This document shows, piece after piece, positions 44,214 through 53,429 of a DNA stretch of 64,000 bases. The stretch covers positions 36,664-100,663 of the forward strand of contig CAZECN010000006.1 in assembly GCA_964510575.1 (NCBI GenBank). Direction: 5' to 3'. The translations under genes and the position numbers were made by a program. Numbering within the stretch: position 1 is the stretch's first letter; each line of letters begins with the position of its first letter. The notes under the pieces were generated by a model that saw only the letters and a program-made list of their open reading frames with translations, was not told the DNA's origin and searched no databases. Source of the stretch: CALKYB01 sp964510575 (GTDB taxonomy: Bacteria; Bdellovibrionota_C; UBA2361; SZUA-149; CALKYB01).

Positions 44214-45020
44214 TTAATTGCTTGATAGAGCTACACTGGTCGACAGATCTAGTGCTCCAGCTGCAGAAATCCGATACTGGCTCACTCTTCCTCTAATTGC
44301 TCCACTGGGTCCATTGTGGCTAATAACGACAGAGCCAAACCTTAATGGGCCAACAAGATCATGTACACTAAAATCAGACCTCGAGCTCGGGGCCAAGAGA
44401 GTATTAAACTGACCAGTCGGTGCTTGAAAAGAATCATCAAAGTTAATTAGCGTAACCGTAATCTCCACATCACCTGTGGTGACATTTTCAATTTCTAAAA
44501 AATTGAAAGGGTTAGCATTAGTATTAAAGGCTCCAAAAAGCGTAGTATCCTCACAACCAAAGTTCACTAAAATGGAAGAGGCTCCTGGCGCAGTAGTTGA
44601 ACCTGCCCCTGAACCACCTGCGATATCTAGATCAAAGAAGTGAAGGCCGCCGCTAGTTGCAGTAAAGCTTATTCTGTTATTCCGATTATCGGTATCGGTT
44701 CCCCCTGCTGTAATCTGTGGTGCGAGATGACCATTAAGAGTTCCCGCTGGTCCAGCTTGAGGCCCTGACGAAACTGTTGGCAAAAATCCGATAGCTCCTT
44801 GTCCTGCTGTGGCGATAACACCATTTCGAGCTGGAACCAAAGAGCAGCTTATGCTTCTTCCTACGTCTAAACTAACTTGGAGACGATCCCCTGTTGTGAG
44901 TCCAGAGGTGATTCTTGGCCCTCCCACCGAAACTGGAATATTATCAGCTACTGCAGTGTTCAGTTGAAGAGTAGCTACCAAAAAGCTAGCCAAAAGAAAC
45001 GTTATCAATTTTTTATTCAT
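44214..45020 (-). CDS. Unknown secreted protein
   Basis: 268 residues with a signal peptide (about 1-25, ending AVA). The mature part is Gly/Ser/Thr-rich and beta-prone, with only two Cys (CSLVPARNG, FGCEDT). No motif of a known family is seen. It ends 16 bases from the convergent ABC-F gene's 3' end. A small lipoprotein gene lies just upstream on the same strand, so they may be co-transcribed. Confidence 0.65.
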   Translation of the reverse strand: MNKKLITFLLASFLVATLQLNTAVADNIPVSVGGPRITSGLTTGDRLQVSLDVGRSISCSLVPARNGVIATAGQGAIGFLPTVSSGPQAGPAGTLNGHLAPQITAGGTDTDNRNNRISFTATSGGLHFFDLDIAGGSGAGSTTAPGASSILVNFGCEDTTLFGAFNTNANPFNFLEIENVTTGDVEITVTLINFDDSFQAPTGQFNTLLAPSSRSDFSVHDLVGPLRFGSVVISHNGPSGAIRGRVSQYRISAAGALDLSTSVALSSN

Positions 45021-45051
45021 GATCTAGATTCTCACTAAGTCAAAAAAATGC

Positions 45052-45627
45052 CTAATATACTCTTACCCGACAAACCACATTGTCGCTAAGAATATTTGCG
45101 CTTTCGGGAACTGAAACTTCAGCAGATCCTGCAATAACTTCCACCTGCCTCTTTCCTGCTAGGTCAGCAACTAAGACTCTTATTTTTACGTTTGAGTTAC
45201 AGGAAGATTGTAAGCTGGGATCACTTTTAAAAACTGGCTCTCCGGATTCGCTAAACTTTATAGGCAGACTATATCGAAAAACAGGCTGCTTATTAATCGT
45301 CTTACTATTTTCCGACCCAGGTAAATACGTCTCGCAGCCTTTATCAGTTTTTGAAAAAAATAATCCAGGAAGTCTGGGGCATTCATTACTATTTACAAGA
45401 CCAAAAGGATTGTAAGCGCTGATTTGTCCTGGTTGCCATCTAGAGCCAGAACTATTGATTGGCTCTTTCCCCTCAGAAATTTCTGGCTGAGGAGCAGGGT
45501 AGGATGGGCTGGACTTTTCTTCTACTTTTTCGTCTGAACTGCTGTTACAGGAGGTGGCAAAAGCAAGAATCAAGGCCAAAGCAACTAAAAACCCATGTCC
45601 AGCCTTTCGTGCTTCAAATCTATTCAT
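45052..45627 (-). CDS. Predicted lipoprotein, unknown
   Basis: 191 residues from ATG 45627 with GGG five bases upstream. The signal sequence ends in LAFATSC, a lipobox that places the lipidated Cys at residue 27. A Ser/Pro/Glu-rich spacer follows, then a globular part with four Cys. No domain is recognised. It is followed on the same strand, 31 bases on, by the unknown secreted-protein gene. Confidence 0.7.
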   Translation of the reverse strand: MNRFEARKAGHGFLVALALILAFATSCNSSSDEKVEEKSSPSYPAPQPEISEGKEPINSSGSRWQPGQISAYNPFGLVNSNECPRLPGLFFSKTDKGCETYLPGSENSKTINKQPVFRYSLPIKFSESGEPVFKSDPSLQSSCNSNVKIRVLVADLAGKRQVEVIAGSAEVSVPESANILSDNVVCRVRVY

Positions 45628-45781
45628 ATCAACCCTATGTTTAACGGTTACTACCCCTCTCCTAAAAGCCTCAGAGCCTATTCTAGCAGCTAAATCAGCA
45701 AATATTAACCAAAAATGAAGCCTTAAACTCGAATTGATCGAGGCTTAAAATTTAGGTAGTCTGCCCAGCCTTCACCAGCAT

Positions 45782-45858
45782 GCACCCGTAGCTCAGCTGG
45801 ATAGAGCACTTGGCTACGAACCAAGGGGTCGGGCGTTCGAATCGCTCCGGGTGCACCA
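45782..45858 (+). tRNA. tRNA-Arg (anticodon ACG), CCA encoded
   Basis: A 77-base cloverleaf: acceptor arms gcacccg (45782-45788) and cgggtgc (45848-45854); anticodon stem cttgg/ccaag around loop ctacgaa, so anticodon ACG (A34 normally becomes inosine and reads CGU, CGC and CGA); T stem gggcg/cgctc with ttcgaat. The discriminator is A and CCA is in the DNA. It stands alone between genes. Confidence 0.97.
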
Positions 45859-45896
45859 TCTACGATATTTTAAACGTGTCCTTTCTTGGCTAGAAT

Positions 45897-45917
45897 TTGC
45901 TACGAAACAAGGGGACG
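45897..45917 (+). repeat. Degraded copy of the tRNA-Arg anticodon arm
   Basis: The 21 bases at 45897-45917 match 45811-45831 (the anticodon arm and variable region of the tRNA) at 18 positions, including the run ctacgaa. The copy lies 39 bases downstream of the tRNA. It may be a vestige of an element that used the tRNA as an attachment site, or a chance likeness. Confidence 0.45.
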
Positions 45918-45931
45918 ATGAGGGGAAAAGA

Positions 45932-45949
45932 GAGTGCCACACGGCACTC
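45932..45949 (+). terminator. Hairpin after tRNA-Arg
   Basis: Arms gagtgcc (45932-45938) and ggcactc (45943-45949) form a perfect seven-base stem with a four-base loop. There is no T-run, so it may be a processing or weak termination signal between the tRNA and the convergent gene that follows. Confidence 0.4.
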
Positions 45950-45982
45950 CCGACCCGAAGAGAGCAGGAGAATCGCTTTCTC

Positions 45983-46567
45983 TTAGATCAATCTTCTAAG
46001 TTTTTTACCTGAAAGGTAGCAATCCGCCGAGTGGTCATTAACCAAGCCAGCGGCCTGGAGGTAAGCATAAATAATTGTTGGGCCAACAAACCTAAAGCCT
46101 TTCTTTTTCAAATCTTTTGAAATTTCATTACTAAGCTCTGTGCTGGATGGATAATCTTTTAGGGTTTTAAAATTTGAAGTAACTGGCTTTCCATTTACAT
46201 AGCTCCAAATAAACTCATCGAAAGAGCCAAACTCTCTCTGAGTAGCTAGGAAGGCTTTAGCGTTTGAAACTGTACTTTCTACCTTTAGTCTATTTCGAAT
46301 AATACCTGGATCTTTTAGAAGTTGATTAACTTTCTTCTCTGAAATCTTTGCTACTTTCTTAGGATCAAAATTAAAGAAAACCTCGCGGTAGCGTTCTCTC
46401 TTACCTAGGACAGTCTCCCAACTCAGCCCTGCCTGAGCACCTTCCAAAGTAATCATCTCAAAATGAAGCCTGTCCTCATGCACTGGCCTCCCCCACTCTC
46501 GATCGTGGTAATCTACATAAGCTAGGTTTTTGAGATTTACCCAGGCGCAGCGTTTTTTCTCTTTCAT
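45983..46567 (-). CDS. tag: DNA-3-methyladenine glycosylase I
   Basis: 194 residues, the normal size. The Tag zinc site is complete: Cys7 (RCAW), His21 (YHDREWG), His179 and Cys183 (NDHSADC). The substrate pocket motif LEGAQAGLSWETVL is present, as is GFRFVGPTIIYAYLQAAGL. It excises 3-methyladenine from DNA damaged by alkylation, leaving an abasic site. The start is ATG 46567. It may be co-transcribed with the upstream SLC13 gene, which ends 51 bases before it. Confidence 0.96.
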   Translation of the reverse strand: MKEKKRCAWVNLKNLAYVDYHDREWGRPVHEDRLHFEMITLEGAQAGLSWETVLGKRERYREVFFNFDPKKVAKISEKKVNQLLKDPGIIRNRLKVESTVSNAKAFLATQREFGSFDEFIWSYVNGKPVTSNFKTLKDYPSSTELSNEISKDLKKKGFRFVGPTIIYAYLQAAGLVNDHSADCYLSGKKLRRLI

Positions 46568-46618
46568 AAACTTTCTTTCATAAGCAAAATTGGTAATAGT
46601 CTTGTTCGCCTCAACAAC

Positions 46619-48061
46619 CTACAGAAGAACCCCAGTCATTAACGTGATCCAGACTGCCCCACCCACACTAAGCACAAAGCCAGCTCTCGCCATGTCACTG
46701 ATTTTTATATACCCGCCTCCCATTGCAATGGCGTTAGGGGGCGTTGCTACTGGCATCATAAAAGCAAAAGACACTGAAAGCGTCGCTGGAATCATCAACA
46801 AATATGGATCAATCTTCATTACCTCTGCACTAGAAGCAAGAATTGGTAAGGCTATTGCAATTGCAGGTGAGTTTGAAAACATTTCGGTTAGAAAAGTTGA
46901 GAACAGACAAACCGAAAATACAATTAGAGTCTGAGAAGACCCAGCTAAGCTAACTAAACCGCCAGCCATCCATTCAGTTAAACCGGTAGATTTCATTCCC
47001 TCAGCTAGTGCCAATCCACCTCCAATTAACAGTAGCACTTCCCAAGGAATTCTTTTGGCCCATTCCCAGTTGAGCAGTCTTTCACCTGAGCTAGAAAAAG
47101 AAAAAAGCATCAAAGCTCCTAGTATTGCCACACTGGCGTCATGAACTGGAGGAAGGCCCAAAAGTGCATTCCAACCAGGTATGCTGAAAACTCCAAAGTT
47201 CAGATCTCTTCTAAATATCCAGAGTAAGGCAGTAAACAAAGCTATCAAAGCCACGCCTTTTTCCCCTCCTGACATTCTTCCTAGTGAGGATAGTTTACTT
47301 TGAATAACCTCCCCACCTAAACCAGTGCTAGCGCCTGCTTTTCTCCCGACCCAAAACCCCAGATAAGCCCAAACTAAAAGCACGAAACTAATCGATATCG
47401 GAGCAGCAAAGCTCATCCACTCAACAAAACTAATCTCAGGCCTCTCCGGAAACAAAGTCTCTACTTGAGTTAAAAATATTAGGTTTGGAGGTGTTCCAAC
47501 TGGTGTGCTGATTCCTCCAACATTCGCTGCATAGGCAATACCCAAGCAAACCACTAAACCGAAAACACGACGACGTTCTGGGTCTTGAACCTGAGAAATC
47601 ACAGCAAGAGCTATTGGTATCATCATCACAGTGGTTGCCGTGTTTGAGATCCACATCGAGAGAAAAAATGTTGCCAGCATAAATCCGGCTAACATTCTTT
47701 TCGTTCCGTCACCCACCAATGAGATAATTTTTAAAGCTATACGCTCATGCAGGTTCCATTTCTGCATAGACATCGCAATCATAAAACCACCCATAAAGAG
47801 GAAAATATTGGGATGGGTGTAACTACCTGAATAATTTTTGATCTCTCCTATTCCCAACACCGGAAAAAGTATCAAAGGAAGCAAAGCTGTGGCCCCCATA
47901 GGAATTGCATCACTTAGCCACCAAATCGCCATTAGCACGGCAACGGCTGCAGCTTTTAGACCGAGAGGGCTTAAACCCTCTGGAGCTGGGCAGAGCATGA
48001 TCAGAATAAAAAAAACAATTCCGGCAACTAAGCCTAAACTTGGGGATTTATTGGCAGACAA
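46619..48061 (-). CDS. SLC13/DASS-family sodium-coupled anion transporter
   Basis: 480 residues, 11-13 helices. The two repeated family signatures are visible: SNTATTVMMIPIAL in the first half with GTPPNLIFL, and MFSNSPAIAIALPIL in the second with ATPPNAIAMGGG. These form the Na+/dicarboxylate site (SNT motifs; the second reads SNS here). It should import a di- or tricarboxylate or sulfate. TTG 48061 has AGGAG six to seven bases upstream and is a likely start. It is divergent from the redox fusion gene. Confidence 0.92.
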   Translation of the reverse strand: MSANKSPSLGLVAGIVFFILIMLCPAPEGLSPLGLKAAAVAVLMAIWWLSDAIPMGATALLPLILFPVLGIGEIKNYSGSYTHPNIFLFMGGFMIAMSMQKWNLHERIALKIISLVGDGTKRMLAGFMLATFFLSMWISNTATTVMMIPIALAVISQVQDPERRRVFGLVVCLGIAYAANVGGISTPVGTPPNLIFLTQVETLFPERPEISFVEWMSFAAPISISFVLLVWAYLGFWVGRKAGASTGLGGEVIQSKLSSLGRMSGGEKGVALIALFTALLWIFRRDLNFGVFSIPGWNALLGLPPVHDASVAILGALMLFSFSSSGERLLNWEWAKRIPWEVLLLIGGGLALAEGMKSTGLTEWMAGGLVSLAGSSQTLIVFSVCLFSTFLTEMFSNSPAIAIALPILASSAEVMKIDPYLLMIPATLSVSFAFMMPVATPPNAIAMGGGYIKISDMARAGFVLSVGGAVWITLMTGVLL

Positions 48062-48178
48062 AAAACACTCCTAGACTAGAGAAATTAATGCTGTATTTCT
48101 ACAGCTTTTCTTTCACAAGAAAAACTACAGTAGCTTTATAGGCAAGCCGAAAGAGCTTATAACACAGATGGAATAGGA

Positions 48179-49573
48179 GTGGACAAAGCGATGCCATTAA
48201 AATCATTACCAAGCCCTACAAAACTCAAAGATTTGGCTGCTGAGCACTCTGCTCCTATTTCCGGCTGGCCTCAGGTAGTGCTGATACTCGCTGGCGTCTA
48301 TAATATTGTTTTTGGACTCTGGGCCATTTTTTGTCCTTCTCACTACTTCGCCATTACTGGACTAGAAGCCGTCAACGGCAACCTCTGGCAGTGTATTGGT
48401 ATGATTGTCGCTCTCTACGGAGTAGCTTATCTAATTTCCAGTTCAGATATTTCCCGCTATTGGCCCATAGTTGCAATAGGACTCGTTGGAAAGATTTTTG
48501 GGCCAATTGGATATCTTTGGGGGCTATTCACTGGTGAAGCTACGGGGGGAATGTTTTGGATAATTCTTTTCAATGACCTTGTTTGGTGGATTCCTTTTTC
48601 CTTAATTCTCTTCAAACTGATTAATAAAAACTGGCGTAAAAACCAAGGAATAGAAAGTATAATTTCAAATTCAACTTTAGATAGCTATTCAAAAATTTAC
48701 AAAGCATCAAAAGACAATAACCTCCTCTTTGTTTTCCTCAGGCACTTTGGCTGTACTTTTTGTCAGCAAGCTTTGAAACAAATAGCTGACGACTATAGTA
48801 AATTTCTTAAAAAGGGAGTCACCCCTGTGCTAATCCACATGGGTGAAGAAGAGAACTTCAAGCAATTCATAGACAAGAATAACTTGGAAGGCTGTTTACA
48901 GATTGAAGACAAACAGCAAGTTTTTTATTCTATTTTTGAGATGCCTCGAGCTGGGCTAAACAAAGCCTTTACCGGCAGTATTTTAAAAGATGCCATAAAA
49001 GCCGCTAGAGAGATCGGGAGCACAGTCGGCACCCTCAATGGTGATGGTTATCAATTAGGGGGAGCAGTTCTAATTGAAAATAGAAAGATAACTCGACTTC
49101 GAAAAAACAAAGACGTTAGAAATGATTTTTCTTATCTGAATTTTGCTACTGAGAAAGAGAAAAAAACTTCTTCTAAAACTGAAAAGAATAAGCAATCCGC
49201 AGATAGCCTAACTCTATATTATGACGAAGCCTGCCCGGTCTGTAAAATTGAAGTTGATATGCTCAAGTCTATTACCAAGCCTGAGCTTGTTAGCTATGTT
49301 GATATTAGCCCTGAAGAATACAAGGCTCCAAAAGATAAGACCAAAGAAGAACTAATGGCAGAAATTCATGCCCAGACTGCAAACGGAGAGTGGGTCACCG
49401 GCATGGAAGTCTTTAGAAAACTATATACGCACACACCATACAGCACAGTGTTCAACCTTACTGGCCTGCCAGTTCTGAAACAGATTTTTGATTTAGGATA
49501 TGTGGTCTTTGCCAAGGTTCGACCGTATCTGCCAGGACGTAAAGCTAATTGCCAAGGGTCCTGCTCTGTCTAG
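48179..49573 (+). CDS. Three-part fusion: membrane domain, peroxiredoxin-like domain, DCC thiol oxidoreductase
   Basis: 464 residues. The N-terminal part (about 30-148) has four helices. Residues 165-330 form a thioredoxin-like AhpC/TSA-type domain (PRXL2/FAM213-like) with FLRHFGCTFCQQAL, a CxxC at Cys192/Cys195. Residues 344-464 are a DCC-family (DUF393) domain with LTLYYDEACPVCKIEVDML, Cys352/Cys355, and the DISPEEY, NGEWVTGMEVFRKL and Cys-rich tail blocks. A membrane-tethered redox relay is the likely role; side of the membrane unknown. GTG 48179 is used; ATG 48191, with GGAG 11 bases upstream, is an alternative. I know the domains separately but not this combination. Confidence 0.85.
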   Translation: MDKAMPLKSLPSPTKLKDLAAEHSAPISGWPQVVLILAGVYNIVFGLWAIFCPSHYFAITGLEAVNGNLWQCIGMIVALYGVAYLISSSDISRYWPIVAIGLVGKIFGPIGYLWGLFTGEATGGMFWIILFNDLVWWIPFSLILFKLINKNWRKNQGIESIISNSTLDSYSKIYKASKDNNLLFVFLRHFGCTFCQQALKQIADDYSKFLKKGVTPVLIHMGEEENFKQFIDKNNLEGCLQIEDKQQVFYSIFEMPRAGLNKAFTGSILKDAIKAAREIGSTVGTLNGDGYQLGGAVLIENRKITRLRKNKDVRNDFSYLNFATEKEKKTSSKTEKNKQSADSLTLYYDEACPVCKIEVDMLKSITKPELVSYVDISPEEYKAPKDKTKEELMAEIHAQTANGEWVTGMEVFRKLYTHTPYSTVFNLTGLPVLKQIFDLGYVVFAKVRPYLPGRKANCQGSCSV

Positions 49574-49770
49574 AGGAGATAAGCTTTCATCTAAGACAAT
49601 ATCCAACTGTAATAATTACAGATTATTGGTTAAAGTTGATAATTTTAGTCAATAATGTATTATTACTTAAAAAGCGACCGGGTAGTGAAAAGGTTTTACT
49701 CTCCTGTTTGGATTGCCATGAAGTCTTGAATCCTCAAGTCTTCTAATCAATCCAACAGGAGAAAATTACC

Positions 49771-50442
49771 ATGGCCACGAGATTAGTAGTCATAGTTTTT
49801 TGTTTTTTTACACACTTGGGTACAGCTAATGCTGCCCCTACACTAGCTGAGGCGGAAAAAGCCTTGGTAAAGATAGTTTGTGGGGACGCACATTGCAGTC
49901 CTCCAATAACCCTGAGTAATTCAATCAGTCCCAATATTAGATATGGAGGGTTCCCAAAGGAACATGCCAAATTAGTTGGAGCAGTTTTTGAAATAATCTG
50001 CTCCCATATGGACAAGGATGAAAGGTTAAAGGGAATATGTACCTTCTCCAGAGAAGCGTCGGTCGGGATAAGTCCAGATGTACGAAGGAATGCTGCCTGT
50101 GTTATTGACTACAGTTTTCCGATGAAACCCCGTCCGCTGGCCATACACCCTCAAGCAAACTTTGCTGAAATCCAAAGCTGCATAATTTGGGCTGGATTGT
50201 CTAACGTGCTGGCTGGCAGTGGTGCTTCTTTAGACTACTGTAGCAAAGACGAGCTAGGGCTTTTAGAAGCACTGGTTGCTACCAATGGTGAGTTTCAGAA
50301 AGTCGTCTTCAGTTTTGAAGAACTTTCAGACACACACCGTATTTTGCTAAATAATTCTTTCTTAACTCAATCCCAAAAGGATAAGAGGGAAATGGGCAAT
50401 AGGCTAGCAAGATGCCCTAATCTAAAAGAGGAAGATATTTAA
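49771..50442 (+). CDS. Unknown secreted protein with conserved-looking Cys
   Basis: 223 residues from ATG 49771, with AGGAG about nine bases upstream. A signal peptide ends near NAA (22). The mature part has eight Cys (CGDAHCSPP, ICSHMD, GICTF, AACVID, SCIIW, YCSKDE, RCPN), suggesting disulfides. No family is recognised. It is followed by a 45-base hairpin. Confidence 0.68.
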   Translation: MATRLVVIVFCFFTHLGTANAAPTLAEAEKALVKIVCGDAHCSPPITLSNSISPNIRYGGFPKEHAKLVGAVFEIICSHMDKDERLKGICTFSREASVGISPDVRRNAACVIDYSFPMKPRPLAIHPQANFAEIQSCIIWAGLSNVLAGSGASLDYCSKDELGLLEALVATNGEFQKVVFSFEELSDTHRILLNNSFLTQSQKDKREMGNRLARCPNLKEEDI

Positions 50443-50476
50443 CCTCGAACAGTTGATTTATTAGAGAGGTTTGTAC

Positions 50477-50521
50477 GGGGGCAATTTTGACTACCAATTT
50501 GGTAGCTTCAAAAATGCCCCC
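50477..50521 (+). terminator. 45-base hairpin, probable terminator
   Basis: ggggg (50477-50481) faces ccccc (50517-50521), and the apex taccaatttggta is an almost perfect palindrome; the middle of the stem has one or two bulges (gcaattttga against cttcaaaaatgc). It lies 35 bases after the stop of the secreted-protein gene. There is no T-run downstream, so its termination role is uncertain. Confidence 0.45.
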
Positions 50522-50705
50522 TTGTAGGAATGGTTGAAATAACTAGCGGTCGCTTTCTTCGCATACTCTCCGTCAAGAGTTCTCAGGACTCAGTAAATCT
50601 AGAAATTATCAAAAAAACTTTAAACATTGGTTATTTTGGTATTTTTGTTCGAGACAAGACCCTACCTACCCGACTGAACTAAGCAATGCGACAGTTATTG
50701 TTACT

Positions 50706-51584
50706 CTACTTAGCTAGAGGAGTTGTCGGCCTACAACCAATTCGTTTGGTTGAAACAACAAAATTATCGATCCATCTTTTTTGAGTGGCTGGAGCCTCTC
50801 CCTTATTCCAGTAATTCTCAAGAAAAATGCCATTGATGCCATGCTTTTTGTAGCTAGCTATAAAATCTAACCCAGTTCTAGCTGTATCAAACTTATCATC
50901 CACCCAAAGCTGCTGCTCTCCATCAGGCTCCCCCGGAGTATTTAACTTTACATTGGTCTCAATACATATCCAACGATTGTTATACTCGGGGGCATGTATC
51001 TGGCTCCAACCGTCTCTAGCCTTAAGCCAAGTGAAAGCTCCAATATTGTTATATCCTGAGCAGCGAATGTAATCTTTGGTAGAGCAATTAACAGGGTCAA
51101 GTCTTAAACCTCGGCCACTAGTAGCTCCCCAAACGTGAGCGACCATAGCTTGAGACCAATCGTCTTTTGCAAAGACTGAGGCTCTAGACATTTTATCCGG
51201 TACCCCTGACCAGCCCTCCGACATTCTCAAATAAAACCTATAATAAATTTCTCTGAAGTGCTCTCCTTCTCGAATCCCATTGTTCATCGATTTTGGAGTA
51301 TCACCAAAAAATAGTTGCAGGTCTCCGGCACCAACCGTTCCTGGATGGTAGGTTGCTTCCCAAGCACTACTGCCGCCTATACCCTGATTATCAACCACCT
51401 TTGCTGGACCTTTAGTTCCTCCGAATCCACCCTTTCTTTTTAAAGGTTTTCCTGAGTCAAAGTTTTCGCAAAAAATCCAATCCGAATCTGGATTAGCGCA
51501 CTCATCAACCGCTGGAATAATCTGAGCAGGGAGAGAGCAAGCTCCGAAAAAAATACTACAAACAAGTAAAATTATATTTCTCAT
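50706..51584 (-). CDS. Secreted lipoprotein with polysaccharide-lyase-like jelly-roll fold
   Basis: About 292 residues. The signal peptide contains FGACSLPAQ, a lipobox with Cys near residue 15. The mature part has REIYYRFYLRMSEGW, WICIETNVKLNTPGEPDGEQ and LWVDDKFD, strands typical of concanavalin-A-like jelly rolls in alginate/heparin-lyase-type proteins. Catalytic residues cannot be fixed. It may bind or cut a surface or environmental polysaccharide. ATG 51584 is preferred to GTG 51587. It stands alone, 88 bases upstream of the B12 permease end. Confidence 0.7.
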   Translation of the reverse strand: MRNIILLVCSIFFGACSLPAQIIPAVDECANPDSDWIFCENFDSGKPLKRKGGFGGTKGPAKVVDNQGIGGSSAWEATYHPGTVGAGDLQLFFGDTPKSMNNGIREGEHFREIYYRFYLRMSEGWSGVPDKMSRASVFAKDDWSQAMVAHVWGATSGRGLRLDPVNCSTKDYIRCSGYNNIGAFTWLKARDGWSQIHAPEYNNRWICIETNVKLNTPGEPDGEQQLWVDDKFDTARTGLDFIASYKKHGINGIFLENYWNKGEAPATQKRWIDNFVVSTKRIGCRPTTPLAK

Positions 51585-51675
51585 CACTAAAACTATTCCA
51601 ACTGAGTTAAAAGTAAAAGCTAGCAGTATACTAGCTTAGTTCTCAGAAGTTTTCGAATCCAAAGAGTAAAAATCG

Positions 51676-52659
51676 TTAAGAGACAGCTGTTTTTCGAAAA
51701 AGAAGATAAAGAAACCAAGGGCTTCCCGCTAAAGCAGTAATTATCCCTACTGGTAGTTCAGCTGGGGCAAGTAAAACCCTAGCCAAACAATCACAAGTCA
51801 CCAGAAAACCGCCTGCTGTGAGCATTGATAGCCAAAACAATGTTCTATGAGCAGGACCAATAAGAATCCTTACAAAATGAGGTATCACTATTCCTACAAA
51901 ACCAATTGGCCCCACAAAAGATACTGTTATCCCCACAATAGAAGACACTAGAACAAATAGCTTAAGTCTAAGCCGGCTAGCATCTACCCCTCGACTAAAG
52001 GCAAGCTCATCTCCCATCGATAACAGGTCCAAATCCGTTGACTTGAAAACCCCCATAGCTAAAAGAATGAGAGCCCCTATAGCAAGCGTGCCTACTCCAA
52101 GATAATCAATTGTTTCGAGCCCTCCCATTAACCAGCGGATAATCTCGTAGGATTCATTAAAGCTACTTGTATACTGCACAAACAAAACAAGACTTGAAAA
52201 TAAGAAACTTATTACTACCCCTCCTAGCAACATTGTTGCTGGTCCATAGGCGTTACCTTTAGTGCGGTAAAGCAATACTACCAACATTGTTGCTATCAAT
52301 GCTCCAATCACCCCACCTAGGGCTGGAAGGGAAAAACCAAATATAGCTGAAGTCATTCCTAGTTTAATAGAAAGTACCGCTCCAAAAGAAGCACCTCCTG
52401 CCACTCCTAAAGTATAGGGACTAGCTAAGTCATTTCGAAACAAAGACTGAAAAACTACGCCAGCTCCACCAAGAATAGCACCTGCAAAAAAACCTAAAAG
52501 AACTCTGGGAATTCTAAGCCTTAGCAAAATCTCATCCGAAGCAGAGAAACCAAAGCCAGCTGCACCCACCATTGGAGCAAAGACCAACGCAGCTAGTGCG
52601 AAAACGATTAATAGGCTTACACGAAAGCCCTTACAAGAAAATCTACAGAAGTTGCTCAC
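51676..52659 (-). CDS. btuC: Cobalamin ABC transporter permease
   Basis: 327 residues with about ten helices, FecCD family. The family motif RIPRVLLGFFAGAILGGAGV near the N-terminus and SFVGPIGFVGIVIPHFVR near residue 255 are clear. It forms the inner-membrane channel with BtuD and receives B12 from BtuF. The start is GTG 52659, overlapping the ATPase stop by four bases (GTGA). Last gene of the riboswitch-controlled operon. Confidence 0.93.
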   Translation of the reverse strand: MSNFCRFSCKGFRVSLLIVFALAALVFAPMVGAAGFGFSASDEILLRLRIPRVLLGFFAGAILGGAGVVFQSLFRNDLASPYTLGVAGGASFGAVLSIKLGMTSAIFGFSLPALGGVIGALIATMLVVLLYRTKGNAYGPATMLLGGVVISFLFSSLVLFVQYTSSFNESYEIIRWLMGGLETIDYLGVGTLAIGALILLAMGVFKSTDLDLLSMGDELAFSRGVDASRLRLKLFVLVSSIVGITVSFVGPIGFVGIVIPHFVRILIGPAHRTLFWLSMLTAGGFLVTCDCLARVLLAPAELPVGIITALAGSPWFLYLLFRKTAVS

Positions 52660-53429
52660 CGAACACTCTCCGGCAAAATCATTTTACTTTGACATTCTGG
52701 GTGCTTAACAAAAACAAACTTTCGATTATAAAGCTCTATAAGCTTTTGCTCTTCGACTAAACCAGAAGGCACTCCATGATAAAATTTCTCACCATCTTTA
52801 AGAGCTAAAATATTATCACTGGAAACGCTACAACGATTAAGATCATGACTCACAACTATAATTGATTTTTCAGCCTTAAGATCTGACAGTAAGCTAAAGA
52901 GAGCTTCTTCATGCTCAGGGTCAAGAAAAGCTCCTGGCTCGTCCATTAAAATCATAGGAGTTTCTTGAGCCAGGGCGGCTGCGACAAAGACTCTTTGTCG
53001 TTCCCCCCCAGAGAGACTTGTAATAAGTCTTGAAGAGAAACTTTCGCATCGAGCCAGTTTAAGAGAGTCTTCCACAACTGACCCATGCTTATTGGATCTG
53101 TCGAAACTATTTTTAAAATGAGGTCTTCTAGCTAGCTCTACGAATTCCCTGACACTAAAGCCAGGAAGATGTTCTCCGACCTGAGGGATATAGCTAATCA
53201 GTTTAGAAATTTCCTGCCTTGAATACTTACTAGCTTCTTTTTCAGATATTTTACAGCTACCAGAGTATGCCAAAAGAGATAGTAAACATCGAAGCAGTGT
53301 GGTTTTTCCTGAACCATTTGGACCGACAATTGAAGTTAGGCCCTTTTTCGGCAAAGAAAAGCTCAGCTCTTTAAGTATAGCTTTCTCAGTTCCGGTTGGG
53401 GTAAAAGATAGATTGCTAACCTCAATCAC
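52656..53429 (-). CDS. btuD: Cobalamin ABC transporter ATPase
   Basis: 257 residues. Walker A GPNGSGKTT (about 36-44), Q-loop YIPQVGEHLPG, signature LSGGERQRV, Walker B MILMDEPGAFLDPEHEE and H-loop VVSHD. It powers B12 import through BtuC. GTG 53429 has GAGG about eight bases upstream and overlaps the BtuF stop by eight bases. Confidence 0.94.
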   Translation of the reverse strand: MIEVSNLSFTPTGTEKAILKELSFSLPKKGLTSIVGPNGSGKTTLLRCLLSLLAYSGSCKISEKEASKYSRQEISKLISYIPQVGEHLPGFSVREFVELARRPHFKNSFDRSNKHGSVVEDSLKLARCESFSSRLITSLSGGERQRVFVAAALAQETPMILMDEPGAFLDPEHEEALFSLLSDLKAEKSIIVVSHDLNRCSVSSDNILALKDGEKFYHGVPSGLVEEQKLIELYNRKFVFVKHPECQSKMILPESVR

